From assembly GCF_000003605.2 (NCBI RefSeq), contig NW_003155238.1, positions 843,752 to 906,253 on the forward strand: a stretch of DNA of 62,502 nt, in the 5' to 3' direction. Position 1 is the stretch's first letter. Every line of letters begins with the position of its first letter. The notes beneath the pieces are model-generated. The model saw only the letters and a list, made by a program, of their open reading frames with translations, made no database searches and was not told the DNA's origin. Positions 47,101-59,332 of this stretch are shown here, one piece after another. The stretch is from Saccoglossus kowalevskii (taxonomy: Eukaryota; Hemichordata; Enteropneusta; Harrimaniidae). The position numbers and the translations under genes are program-made.

Positions 47101-48954
47101 TTACATTGTTGTGGTTATAGAAATGTTACTGTTTAAAATGCTTATTGGAGGAGAGAAGTGACTGTTAAAAAGCAAGATTGTAGTTTTGCTTATTGGTTAA
47201 ATCTCTGTTCTAAAACAAGTTACAACTTTACGTTCAAGTCTATTGTTTAGAATTGTCAACAATATTGAAGGTGTTTTGTACGGTGTTCTATAAAATGAAA
47301 GCGTCCGTCTTATCAGTGCCGTGATCCTATTGTGAGTCTCATATTAAACATGGTTACAAGTGTTTTGGTCCTTTGCTTTAAGTAACCGCTCACGTCAGTC
47401 CTGATTGTATTTGCTTGTTGTGCCCAAGAATGAACCTGACAAACGTTCCGTGTACCATGTTCGAAAAAGAAATTCATTACTTTGTACCTGTCACTGAGAA
47501 GTTTAATTTAACTCAATAAAAAGTTGCCCGGCAAAGTTTATCATTGTTGAGTTGTTTCACATACAGGTTAGAAATAAAGGGAGTTTTTAGTTTTGGACAA
47601 TAAAAGAAGTTGTTGAATTACAAGTGCAGTTTGGTTTTCTATGGTGATTACTTTGGTGCTTGGGGTGACGCTCTGATGTGAAAGAAATGAATAACAAGTC
47701 AGTTTGGTATGTGATAGACCAAGAGAATGACTCACCACCTGTTTCCAGTTTTAAATAATATTTGTAATGTACATGTTTATTGAAATGAACTAGTTAGTAC
47801 TGGTTAGAACTAGTTGGTAACATGCTGGTAGAATGTAATTTTTGATTTAAAACTTGTTATAAAAACAATGCTATCAACAATGGTTTTCTCGAAAGGCTTG
47901 ATGGGGGAAAAAAAAATTCTTTGATATTCTCCGATAAACGAATTTGTCATAGGTGGTAGGATAGGTCATTTTGTTAAGTAAGTCATGTTGGATTTCTGTC
48001 TTTGTCGTGATGCTCTGAGCTTATCTGTATCATCGACTACTCTATACTGAGAGGAAAATCTCACCTGCAGAGTTTGTAAATATAAATGTGTTGTGATTCA
48101 GTTTAAATGCAGCAAAATAATCTGTACTAGCTTTTTGGCATGCATAACAGCTATTCCATAGAACAAACTGTCTTAGATTACAAGATTTGTAAAAACGTTA
48201 CTTTTTTTCAAGACCAGCGATGCATGCGTAATAACGTTACTTGTAATTACATTCCACATATTGTCTGAAAGAGAATGTACAACTGGTTTATAAGATTTTG
48301 AAGAGATAGAAAGAATTTAGGTGAAGAAAATGTCAAATTTCCTGTGCATGTTTTGAAAGTTTTGTCGTGCCTCTTGAAATTGATACTATCTACTCGCTTT
48401 ATACACACCTTTGCAGTCGTCACCATGGTTATTTGAATAAACGAACATCTCTGGGGAGGTCTCTCCATTATTCACATAAAACAACACTAACGCTAACACG
48501 ACAGGTTTCTTTTACTTCTAGAAGATTTTCTTACTGGCTACATTCTGACTCGCTTATATAAATAAAAAAAAATGCTGAAATTCGTTTTCCAACATATTTG
48601 TACAAACTTGTATATTACTAAAATCCTGCATAATTGAATCGTCTTATTGAGATCATAAGACGATTCATCGTCTCATTTTAGACAGTTGACATGAATCTTT
48701 TATCATTGTTGGTTGTCTTTTATACACCATCACGTCCGTTTCATTGTCAGAACCCATGATACTTAATTCGACCTGCACTTCCGCGATGTAATGATTTTTA
48801 CTCAAGATTTGTTAGTAAAAAGATTTTTACATTGAAACTCAATGAATAGAACAGTTATAAAAGATTAATTTTTCAAATTGCCTCTCTCATTTCCTAGGTT
48901 TCCTATAAATTTGTGAATTTCCTGTGTTTCTTTTCATATGAAGTATACTGGAGA

Positions 48955-49338
48955 ACACATGAATAAAGGGATCAACTTGTTCAATTTGTAGGGGGTTGAA
49001 AAATAAATGAACAAGGGATCAACTTGTTCAATTTGTAGGGGGTTCAAAAATAAATGAACAAGGGATCAACTTGTTTAATTTGTAGGGGATTCAAAAATAA
49101 ATGAACAAGGAATCAACTTGTTCAATTTGTAGGGGGTTGAAAAATAAATGCACAAGGGATCAACTTGTTTAATTTGTAGGGGGTTCAAAAATAAATGAAC
49201 AAGGTATTCACTTGTTTAATTTGTAGGGGGTTCGAAAATAAATGAACAAGGTATCAACTTGTTTAATTTGTAGGGGTTCAAAAATAAATGAACAAGGTAT
49301 CAACTTATGCAATTTGTGGGGTTTCAAGAATAAATAAA
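48955..49338. repeat. 47-bp minisatellite with internal hairpin, 8 copies
   Basis: The AACTTGTT marker occurs at 48974, 49021, 49068, 49115, 49162, 49209 (variant), 49256 and 49302, spaced 47 bp with one 46-bp step. Units contain TGAACAAG, then GGATCAA, then CTTGTTCA: an 8-bp inverted repeat around a 7-nt loop. TTTGTAGGGGGTTC completes the unit. Confidence 0.93.
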
Positions 49339-50156
49339 ACACTGAACATCTTAAATTTTTAACATGAATTGAATATCTTAGTTTGCCGAAATTTTTTTAA
49401 TACTTTTTCAGTAAATTTTTTTTTTTAACTTTCACAAATTATACTCTTTAATTGCAGTGGTCATCTTGCCACGTTCTGTTCAATGTGGGACTCATGAAAT
49501 TCGAACATGCGCTAAGTTAATAGAAAATTATACCAAAATGTATTATATTGTTGAGTGAACAATTTAGCATTCAAAATTCACCATTAATGAATGATGCTTG
49601 TACATTTCAATATGTACCTTTGAAACTTGAAAGCAGATTTAAAGTTGCTATTTAAATATTGCGACTAAATGTAGAAGTCAAATGACATTGATTCAGCTTG
49701 TTTCATTGAATGCTACCAGCTTTGAAGTCTCCTTCCTGTAAAATGTATTCTCCAAGATATTGCCTCTAGATATGCCAAGATTAAATTGCGTTCTTTGTGC
49801 ACATTTTGATGTCTACGGTTCACCTAATTTTTCAAATTGTGTATTCAGGATACAATAAAAAGTAATCATAGTTACAGTGAATGCTATTTTATTGTTGTGT
49901 TTATGGGGTTGTTTGACAGGCCATGATATCAAACCATTTCGATTGATACGATTATGGCTGAGTAACTGTTAACGGACAGAAGCAGCTGTTTGCAAAAAAT
50001 TTCATTATCCGTCATCAGGTCAGATATTGTAGGTGTGCGCAAGTTTGCCTACCTTTTTTCTGCTTGTTCATTTAGAACAGTTTTTAAGGTTTACAGGTTT
50101 GTTACAATCTGTGACATATCAAAGGTTGTACTGTGGAAGATTGCCCCAGTTTGTAG

Positions 50157-50300
50157 TACTGTAAAAGGATTAATTATTCACTGGGTTTTAATTTCGCTGC
50201 CTGGAAAATGCATTAAATTAAAACCCAGTGAATAAAATTTAGCATAGAACACATTATCTAAAATGATTAAACCGTGAATTTTTAAAACCCACTGAATGTA
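50157..50300. mobile_element. Palindromic element, truncated TACTGTAAAA copy
   Basis: TACTGTAAAAGGATTAATTA, then TTCACTGGGTTTTAATTTCG. It later carries AAATTAAAACCCAGTGAATA and TTTTAAAACCCACTGAATG, but no terminal TTTTACAGTA, so the right end is lost. Confidence 0.6.
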
Positions 50301-51257
50301 CCTGTTTACAATTAAGAGCATGTCAGACATAATTGTTATTGTTGTGATCACTTAAGGCCGCTTTATTTTAGGAAGTCTTGAGTTTAATTTCAAGATTCTG
50401 TTGAATAACATTTCTCATAAATTGTACAAAATCCAAAGCCCATGCATTTGCAGGGGTTTTTCGTCAGATTATACATAAGTGGGAATGCAACTTTTAGCCC
50501 TGAATTGACCTTACCCAAACTTCTGTTTTATAAAAATTATCATTGGATTAAAAATTATAACATTTTTTCTTCTACCTCAACTTGCTGTAGCACAAGGTAT
50601 TTTAAGGTTACAATAACAAGACACCATGCACATACAATTGCCTCAGTCCATTACTAGGTGTGTTTACGTTTGGCATCGCCAACCATTGTGCAATGCAGAA
50701 AGTATTTATCTTTTCAAGCAGTACCAGTATGGTTAATTAAATCACTTTGTTATCAAAAAACGTTTTCCAGAGAAAGCAATTAAAATACTTCCTGAAAATG
50801 TTTGTTTGCGTTCATTTAAACTAAAAAATGTTTCAATTACATGTTTTATATCAACCCTATAAAATGTACGAAAATCTGAAAAAAACTTTTGCCCTATCAC
50901 TGTGCTACGGATGGTTAGTATAAATAGTCTACACACAGGATTGAACAAATATTAGCTAAGTTTCAGTGAATTAAACTGGTATTGTCTCCAGGGAGGTCAA
51001 GGGGTTACGCTCTATGCAGCAAAAGAAACTGTTGCGTTTTTCAGGATAAAAATACGACGCAAGGTGCTATTTTCATCACAACATAGCATGTGCTATAATG
51101 GGCCAATGCGACATATATTTATGCGATAAGACATTTAAGATTAAATTTGTGGAATAAATGTTATAGAGCACGTACCCTTCAATTCCGACACGCTTTATAT
51201 TCAATGGTTATGCTAATAATGTATAATAATATAAAAAATTTGTTTTTCTTAATACAG

Positions 51258-52045
51258 ATGATGCACTCGAAGACACCAGTTATATGGCGAGCCCTCGATG
51301 TACTGTTGAATGTAAAACGTTAGGTCATTCTGATCAATGCTGGATGCCACCTCAAGAACCCAATCCCCGGCAACACCGTATTCCTGTTGATATCCCCGAC
51401 AACTATCTTGCATCATACAATTGTGATGATCGAGGAATGGCGAGTCCCACATACAGTGATAGCGATTCTAGTCCAGATTACGAATTGGAGAATGGTGTCC
51501 AATGGCCGATCGCTAGCTTCACATCTTTTGGATATGATCCACCAAAGCCAGCAGCATCTAACACAAACTTTGATCGCCAAGGAAGCGCAAGACTACGGCA
51601 TCATTTGTTTTCAGAGCCATTGACTCCAATCACTGAGCACCCAGCAGAAAGTTTAACTGAACTCTTGGAAGGTGCACAGGAATTGGAGCGACAGAAAAAG
51701 AATGACTTGCATAGCCAGATGAGTTTAGGGGATCATTTAAGTAGTCGATCAAGCAGCACGTCATCGGGTAACAGTTACGTCAATAGAAATCCACCAAACG
51801 ACAGTGCAATGAATAGAGCGGCTCACAGACAATCGCCAAAATCATTCTCTGATTACTCCTGTACTATGTCAGAAAGTAGCCTATCAGAAGGAGAGTTTGA
51901 AATTGACTCGTATCCAAGGAAGAATGTTGTGAATCTCCTTGACAACCAGAGAGAAACGGCTATTACTGATGACGGAGAACACTGTGATGCGGCTCAGTTG
52001 GTTAAGCACATAGACAGTCTATTTTTCAGTGATTCCACTGTTTGA
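51258..52045 (+). CDS. Delta-type protocadherin, terminal coding exon
   Basis: Acceptor TTTTTCTTAATACAG ends at 51257. The first two bases complete codon 996 (aspartate). It encodes the rest of the tail to residue 1257, with the stop at 52043-52045. The diagnostic CM1 motif, RCTVECKTLGHSDQCWMPP, lies at about 1009-1027 and matches the C..EC...GHSD.CWMP pattern of delta protocadherins. The remainder is serine-rich and acidic (for example LSSRSSSTSSGNSY) and ends FFSDSTV, which fits a class I PDZ ligand (S at -2, V at 0). The spliced product is 1257 residues, in the normal range for this family. No frameshift is seen. Confidence 0.95.
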
Positions 52046-53072
52046 TCTCAACACGACCAATGAAACTACTTAATTTTTTTTTTTTTTACTGTGACAATAT
52101 GTCAGTTGTTGTGTTTACTTTTCTGCTATAAACATGCTACAGGTGGTTTTCAGGGTGTCATGTCAATGCAATGTTTCCTATCGTAGGAGTTTATGCTCAG
52201 CACCGCTGTTGAATTCTAAATTGGTGAAATCGTTTTTGAAAGTTTGTCAGTACATTTTAACCCATGGCTAGTGTTTTCTACCCAACAAGTGTCTGCAGCG
52301 GGCTTTGATAAAAAAAAAAGCTTGTTACATTTCACCCTAAATAAATGGAATAACTCAATAATTATGTCTTCCGCTTTGTACACTGCAATCATACCTCACA
52401 GTATTTTGTGACTATCATTTGGGCCAATTGAAGTAGGCATTTGTGCTGAGAGAAGTAACTAGCAAGCTTTTGTTTAATCTATCAAATAATTTGCTTGCCC
52501 TCCATTAAATCAGTTACGTAACATTCAATTTTGAGAAAAAGTAGTACTAATGAAAGAAGAACTCTAGCAATATTTTTTTTACAGTTTATATAAATATATC
52601 TATAATATATATTTCACCAAAGAGCTTTATCATTACTGTTTTAGTTTGTTTTTAAAAAAAAAAATTAAAATTTTTCATGTTACGGTGCTTTGCCTATGAC
52701 ATAGGACAAAACTTAGTTTTTGAGAGTTTGTTTTTAGAGCCAATTTTAAAGTTTATGTAATTTGTTTTTTTGGACAAATATATATTAAGTATGTAGCATG
52801 CTTATTATATATTCATATTCACTGGAAAAATAACAAAGTAAATTTAGAAATAATGACTAGAAATCTTTAATCAGTGACTTTGGGGAGCTTACTCATTTAT
52901 ATGAAAAATTTGTACCTGTACTTGGATCCATCTTAGTATTGCACAAAGAATTTGAGTTGAACAGCTCCAATTTTCATGAAGAAGTCCCCCTAGTTCATTC
53001 AAAGCTATTTAATTTTCATCTGCCAGTTATTCAGTTCTTTTAGTTTGTTCAGAGTTATATGATTGTTAAAGC

Positions 53073-53078
53073 AATAAA
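53073..53078 (+). terminator. Candidate poly(A) signal of the protocadherin
   Basis: AATAAA about 1.03 kb after the stop codon, followed within 30 bp by T-rich and then GT-rich sequence (ATATCTGTGTTTTG). An earlier AATAAA lies near 52341 and a later one near 53239. This one has the best downstream context. Confidence 0.45.
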
Positions 53079-53363
53079 GATTTTTATATTCATGTTAATA
53101 TCTGTGTTTTGAAAATTTGTTCAATACAATCATTCCCATTTAATGATTGTGAATTCTGTATGTAGTTAGACTCTTGCCACCAGACCTCAGAGTGCATGGA
53201 GCAAGAAAGTTGAAAGGTCTCTACGATATGCACTAAACTGAAAATAAAGCCATCTAGTTTACCTAATATATTCCGAAATTAAAAACCTGCATCAAGGTAA
53301 CATTATGACTCATTCCACTGATACATAGAATTTATGTAATGTCCTACTTTCTACATTTTGCTC

Positions 53364-53690
53364 CACTGATTAATGCCTAGAATCTATAGGATGTTTCACT
53401 CACTATTTCTCTCTTCTCCAATTATGCCTAGAATCTATGGGATGTTTCACTCACTGCATCTTCCTCCATTAATTATGCCTGGAGTCTATTGCTCCATCTC
53501 CTTCCACTAATTAATGCCTAGAATCTATAGGATGTTTCACTCACTATTTCTCTCTTCTCCAATTATGCCTAGAATCTATGGGATGTTTCACTCACTGCAT
53601 CTTCCTCCATTAATTATGCCTGGAGTCTATTGCTTCATCTCCTTCCACTAATTAATGCATAGAATTTATAGGATGTTCCACTTGCTATAT
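53364..53690 (-). repeat. 141-bp higher-order minisatellite, about 2.3 copies
   Basis: AATGCCTAGAATCTATAGG recurs at 53372 and 53513, with a variant at 53654, 141 bp apart. Each 141-bp unit is built of three diverged subunits of about 40-51 bp, each carrying GCCTAGAATCTAT or GCCTGGAGTCTAT. The core is the reverse complement of the core of the array at 53816-54475. Confidence 0.85.
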
Positions 53691-53815
53691 CTCCCTCTAC
53701 ATTGGTGGAGTGAAAACAAAACAGTGAAACCTTAGGCATAGATAAGTATTAGTGGAGTAAAATATCAGATAGTGTTAAGCTAAACTTGGTACAATGTAGT
53801 TGTGCCACTGTGTTC

Positions 53816-54475
53816 TAGGCATTAGTGGAGTAGAACACTGCATAGATCTGAGGTGTTAGTGCAGTGGTGTATAGAGATTCTAGGCATTAGTGGAGTAGAA
53901 CACTGCATAGATCTGAGGTGTTAGTGCAGTGGTATATAGAGATTCTAGGCATTAGTGGAGTAGAACACTGCATAGATCTGAGGTGTTAGTGCAGTGGTGT
54001 ATAGAGATTCTAGGCATTAGTGGAGTAGAACACTGCATAGATCTGAGGTGTTAGTGCAGTGGTGTATAGAGATTCTAGGCATTAGTGGAGTAGAACACTG
54101 CATAGATCTGAGGTGTTAGTGCAGTGGTGTATAGAGATTCTAGGCATTAGTGGAGTAGAACACTGCATAGATCTGAGGTGTTAGTGCAGTGGTGTATAGA
54201 GATTCTAGGCATTAGTGGAGTAGAACACTGCATAGATCTGAGGTGTTAGTGCAGTGGTGTATAGAGATTCTAGGCATTAGTGGAGTAGAACACTGCATAG
54301 ATCTGAGGTGTTAGTGCAGTGGTGTATAGAGATTCTAGGCATTAGTGGAGTAGAACACTGCATAGATCTGAGGTGTTAGTGCAGTGGTGTATAGAGATTC
54401 TAGGCATTAGTGGAGTAGAACACTGCATAGATCTGAGGTGTTGGTTGAGTGGTGTATAGAGATTCTAGGCATTAG
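53816..54475 (+). repeat. 65-bp minisatellite, 10 nearly identical copies
   Basis: ATTAGTGGAGTAGAACACTG at 53821 and then every 65 bp to 54406, with a degenerate restart at 54471. The copies are nearly identical apart from single changes (one GTATAT, and GTTGGTTGAG in the last), so the array expanded recently. Confidence 0.97.
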
Positions 54476-56822
54476 TGGAACCATCCTGTCATAGAATAGA
54501 GCATAGAGTGAAATACATTCTAAACATTAGCAGAGCGAAGCACAGTGAGTAGAATACCTGATAGATGCTGGGTTTTTGCCACCACCATCATGAAACTACT
54601 GCTTTTATGCAGATATGTCACATGGACACAAATACAGTTGGTGGAACACTCCAACAAACCGTAAAACTCAAATACTTTATAAACACTTCTTTACCTGTAA
54701 CCGTGAAAGAAAGCAGTGAGGTGAAGATAAAAGCATTCCTATTTTGCAAAAACAACTTCCAATGTTTTCTCAAAAGAGTCCCTGAGAACCATCTAGATAC
54801 TTAAACAACAAAGTGGAATCCCTGTTGCTATGAAAACAGATTATTATAAACTTATCTTCTCAGTAGGTTGTCTTTATCCTAAGATGAACACTTCAAATGT
54901 AAATCATAATCTAATTTAAAGTTAAACATTGTGGGAAGGCTATTTTTTTTGTATAAATTTTCTCCGGGGAACTCTGCCCAGGATAAGTGCATATGGTTGT
55001 GTGAAAACACTTAAAAAATACAGTTGATTCATTTGGTTTTTACACTACAGCTAAAAGTCTTCCTTGTGATAAGAAATCTGGACATGCTTTGATGGCTATA
55101 GCAAGTTTCTATCCCATGAGCTGTTCAATTTATAGAGAGGATTATTTTCTAATTTGTTACACGCACATGAACACTATACTTTTTCTTTTGCAATTTGTAA
55201 ATTAAAACGAACATCCACATATACGGTTTAGTGAAAACTGCCTTGTTTGTCTTGTTTTCAATTTATAGTTTTATTTTTACAATGCATATATATTGATAAA
55301 TGGAAAGATAAATTGTCTTGTCATTTGTTGTTAATATCTCCTGCTGAAATCCTTTACGAATAGTCAAAATGATCGGAGAAAAAAAACTGTATCAGCCGGA
55401 AAAGTGTTAACCAAAGGAAGAGTATAACATTTCAAACAGGGTTCAGTTTAGAATGGGTCATATTATCATATTACCGTATACAACATATTGCATGAAAAAT
55501 TAATATTAAAAAAAAAAAATGCACAGAACTATCCATTGTGACATGACATACTTTGTGATGCCTGTCCCATCTGTCATTCAAAGTTGATGGCAATTTACTC
55601 CCACCTCCCTTAAGAGTTTATGTTTATTGAATAATTTCAAATGAGATAATTAACCATCTATGAAATATTAAAAAAACATGTACTCTTTGGCTGTGTAGTA
55701 ATAACATGTAATGGTGCTCTGTATAGTGTTAATTTGTTTGAGTTACCTGACAGTTACAGTACTTTGCTTTGGTGTGGCGCATTGATTTTTAGTTTAATAA
55801 ATTGATTTTTATTGATTTATGACAAGTTCCAACAGAAGTAATTTAAAGTCCACTAAAGAGGTCTGCAAGATGTGATGTACGTTTGCAGTTGAGTCAAAGC
55901 ATATATACAAAGCAGAATTTGATACATCAAAAAAACCTGTTAATAAACAAGCTGCTCTCTGATTGGTCAACCTGTTAGGTGTTTGGTTTGGATAGCCAAT
56001 CAGACACAACCTTGTAAGTAGGACAGCATTGACTACTTTTGTTCAGAAAAGTTAGAAAAAAAAAATTGTATATCGTTACACAAGACATTAAATTAATAAT
56101 TAGTTTTGATTAATATTGTGTGTGAAATTTTGGTTGTGTAATTTTTTTTTTTCGGTCATTATTTATAAATTAATTAGTGTCATTTCATTTAATTTTAATA
56201 AATAAGCAAATTTGCATAATTGATTGATTTGGAGTAATTCTCATATCTTGTCACGGTGAAGTACATGACCAAGATATGTTGAATCAATCATATGATGTGT
56301 GTACTGTGTAAATAGTCAGTCTTTGTTTAAAGCTAAAAGTAAATAAAAGTCAGTGCCGTTATAAGGTTTGACAGTCTCTTCAGTTAATTCATAGTTTTGG
56401 ACAATTGTCACCTGTTAATGAGTCCACAGTGGGATTACTTGAAAGTAGATGCTGTTAGTTCATCTGAGTTGTTTGTTTTGTACTTCAATCCTCCAGCTGT
56501 CCCATGACCTCAAATTCTGCAAAACACAAGTGTATTCAATTTGTTTTACTGTTGCCAATATAGATACTATATTTTCTCTATTAGAAGCATTAACACTTAC
56601 ACTTAAATTATAACCAAAACAATTATTTTTGGTTCAGATATTGTATCTTACAAAAATTGTGTATATTATTTTGTGGTGTAATACCTTGAAGTTTACTTGA
56701 ACACTTACGGACATTCTTGAAATTACAGTCTCCACCTTCAACCATGTTTAATTTTACTGTTAAGGCTCTGTTAAAAGTTGCATTATTAAAAATAAATAAA
56801 TAAACTAAATACTTACTCACAC

Positions 56823-57035
56823 TACTGTAAATGCATTATTGATTTACTGGGTTTTAATTTCACTATTTTCGCTAAAAAGTAAAATCCACTAAATTAAATC
56901 TACATGAATATGTAAAATAACAATAAAACTCATTGTTTCCTTGACAAATTCGTGAAATTAAAACACGGTGAATATGCATAAAACATCAAAATAGTGAAAT
57001 TAAATGTCAGTGAAAATAAATGGCTTTACCGTAGT
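56823..57035. mobile_element. Palindromic non-autonomous element, TACTGTAAAA family
   Basis: Starts TACTGTAAATGCATTATTGA, then TTTACTGGGTTTTAATTTCA. Ends AAATGTCAGTGAAAATAAAT, then GGCTTTACCGTA. The ends form an imperfect inverted repeat of about 45 bp. Internal blocks (AATAAAACTCATTGTTTCC, AAAACATCAAAATAGTGAAA) match the copies at 10.3 and 23.4 kb. Confidence 0.75.
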
Positions 57036-59313
57036 GTTTTGCATAACTCATGATGCTAATATTTAAAGTGATTCCAATAATAAGGAAATTATATTTAATT
57101 TTCAAATAGATTCAAACCACCTTAAATTAGCAAATAGCTAGCCCACACAAACCTACCCACCACATAGAATTGTTCTTATTCCCTTTTTACCATTTCCATG
57201 TATGCAGGATTGAAGATATCCGGAAATGTAATTCATCAAATTCTCGTTAGCGTTATTACCCTCTTGAGAGTACCTAGCATGTTTTAACATTCAAATCGAA
57301 TACCTACCGGAATTCATGATATAACTCTTGGCAAATCTCTTACAAAATGACACCTTAATTAATTCAACTCTCGTTATTTTTCAATTTAATTTTTAATATA
57401 AAATAATGCGTGCGGAACACGGAATGCTAATTACCATGCTCTGTAGTAAAGCAGTGAATTCGCCGACGCCGAAAAAAAAAGTACTCAGAGCGTTTTTGAG
57501 TTGACGGCAATGTTTGGATGCGCTATTTGACGAGTATACGGTGATGAGTGCACAGTCAGAATACAGATGAAGGGGACGATATGTTCTCGTTACTACTAGT
57601 CGAGTTGAACTGCTGCGGAAGATCTAGATTTAGATAAGATATTGATGATTAATTACAGATATTCTACAAGAGTAGGAATCTTCGCCAGACGAAACATACT
57701 AAATGTCGTAACACAATATTATTAATAATAGAGATTATGTTATTAATATTAAACAACTGGAGCTAACTGTCTGATAGGAAAGGTCATGTTCTGTGGCAGA
57801 CATCTGTGTTTGGCAAGAGATATATTTTATTCATTGTAATTAATTTTTAATTAATAACCCCCATCGCTTAATTAGGACAGTCCCTCACTACTCTAGATTC
57901 AGACCCCCTCCCCACTACCACCCTCTTACGTCTATTCACCACATACAAATTGATCAAAATATTAGATGAGCAATCAGTATTACCTCAACAACAACAAAAA
58001 AACCACCCACCCAACAAATAAATAAAACTAACCACAAGTAATGTAACTGGACATTCTGACAATCATGGTATACATCCAAAACTTCTGATCACAAAGTCAT
58101 CAGGAAAATAACCACAAAACTAAGGAGTAAGACATCTATTATCATATAATTTAATATCACAGAATATGACTTCTATGGATTAGATAAAGGCAAGTAAATC
58201 AGTGAATTTATAACTGTCATCATTTAACAGGATATTAAATGTATTTTGTTTCAATCACACAACACTAAAAGTATGTCACAGGTGAATTATATCATAATTT
58301 AACCACGTTGCTTTTTTAACCATTAAATTACTACTCTTATGTGGCCACCAATTTGATTTACATATAACCTATGAGTTTAGGGTCCCAATGGAAGCCATGA
58401 CATGTCCTACATTAACTGCAACTTTTTATGGTTCCATATCATAATTCTCCCAGAATGCATTGCAAGATACTTCATTAGTGCTTACTGCAGAAGCATTTCT
58501 TGTCATTGAGATTAAATCTCACTTTATGTTAACACATCCTCTGCTTATTTTTTCACATTCATTTCAGCTATCCATGGATGCTTTCAGCAGGCAATATATT
58601 TAATAGTTAGTATATGAGTGAATTCCCTGGTTTTGGAGAATTACCAGTGAAACATAAGTTTATGTTTATGTGGATTTTATTAACAAATTTCAGTTAGCAG
58701 CAAAAATTAAGTTTAAAAAAAAAAACAGTGAAAGATTAATGCATCTACAGTAACTATTATTATTATACCGGCGGTAATATATTTTTCAGAAAAGTTATAC
58801 AATACAAGTACTTTAAATTAAAATTGTGATCAGCTTTTAAAATATTAATAATGTACTAGATCAGTATAAAATAGTTTTAGATGGATCAGTGCAGTTATAA
58901 AAATTATAAAACATTGTGATTTTTCAAATTACCACTGAATATTATAAAACTGTGTGATCATTTATAAGATTTAAAAAAAAAAAAAACATACCATGAAAAT
59001 AAAACATGTTTCAAATTCATTTTAATCCATTTTTTATTGCCGATTTAAAACCCAAATAAAATACTACAAATAAACAAATGATGCTAATATGCCATCACTC
59101 TGATATGGAGGGATGATTTTAAACAATTTGCTGGAACTGCTCGTGATCTTTGCTCTGATCTACCGGTTAGTTCACTGTATTCACATATAAATCAACTTGA
59201 GAATTAATGAACTTATCAGAAAACAAGTAGAATGGCATTCACGCCTCTTCGCTTTTTTCAAACACTTGACATTTTATATGTTGAACTTAAGGGTTATGCC
59301 ATTGACATCAGAT

Positions 59314-59332
59314 GGGGGGGGGGGGGGGGGGG
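59314..59332. repeat. G19 homopolymer
   Basis: Longest of seven G or C runs of 12 or more in the window (others at 7791 C14, 12960 G13, 16270 C12, 28602 C12, 30460 C13, 38386 G15). Length is prone to sequencing error. Confidence 0.9.

Larger units (their letters stand above)
44165..51257. other. Protocadherin intron 2
   Basis: A 7.1-kb intron containing a 47-bp minisatellite (48955-49338) and a partial palindromic element (50157-50300). I found no additional exon with adequate frame and splice sites on either strand. Confidence 0.75.
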
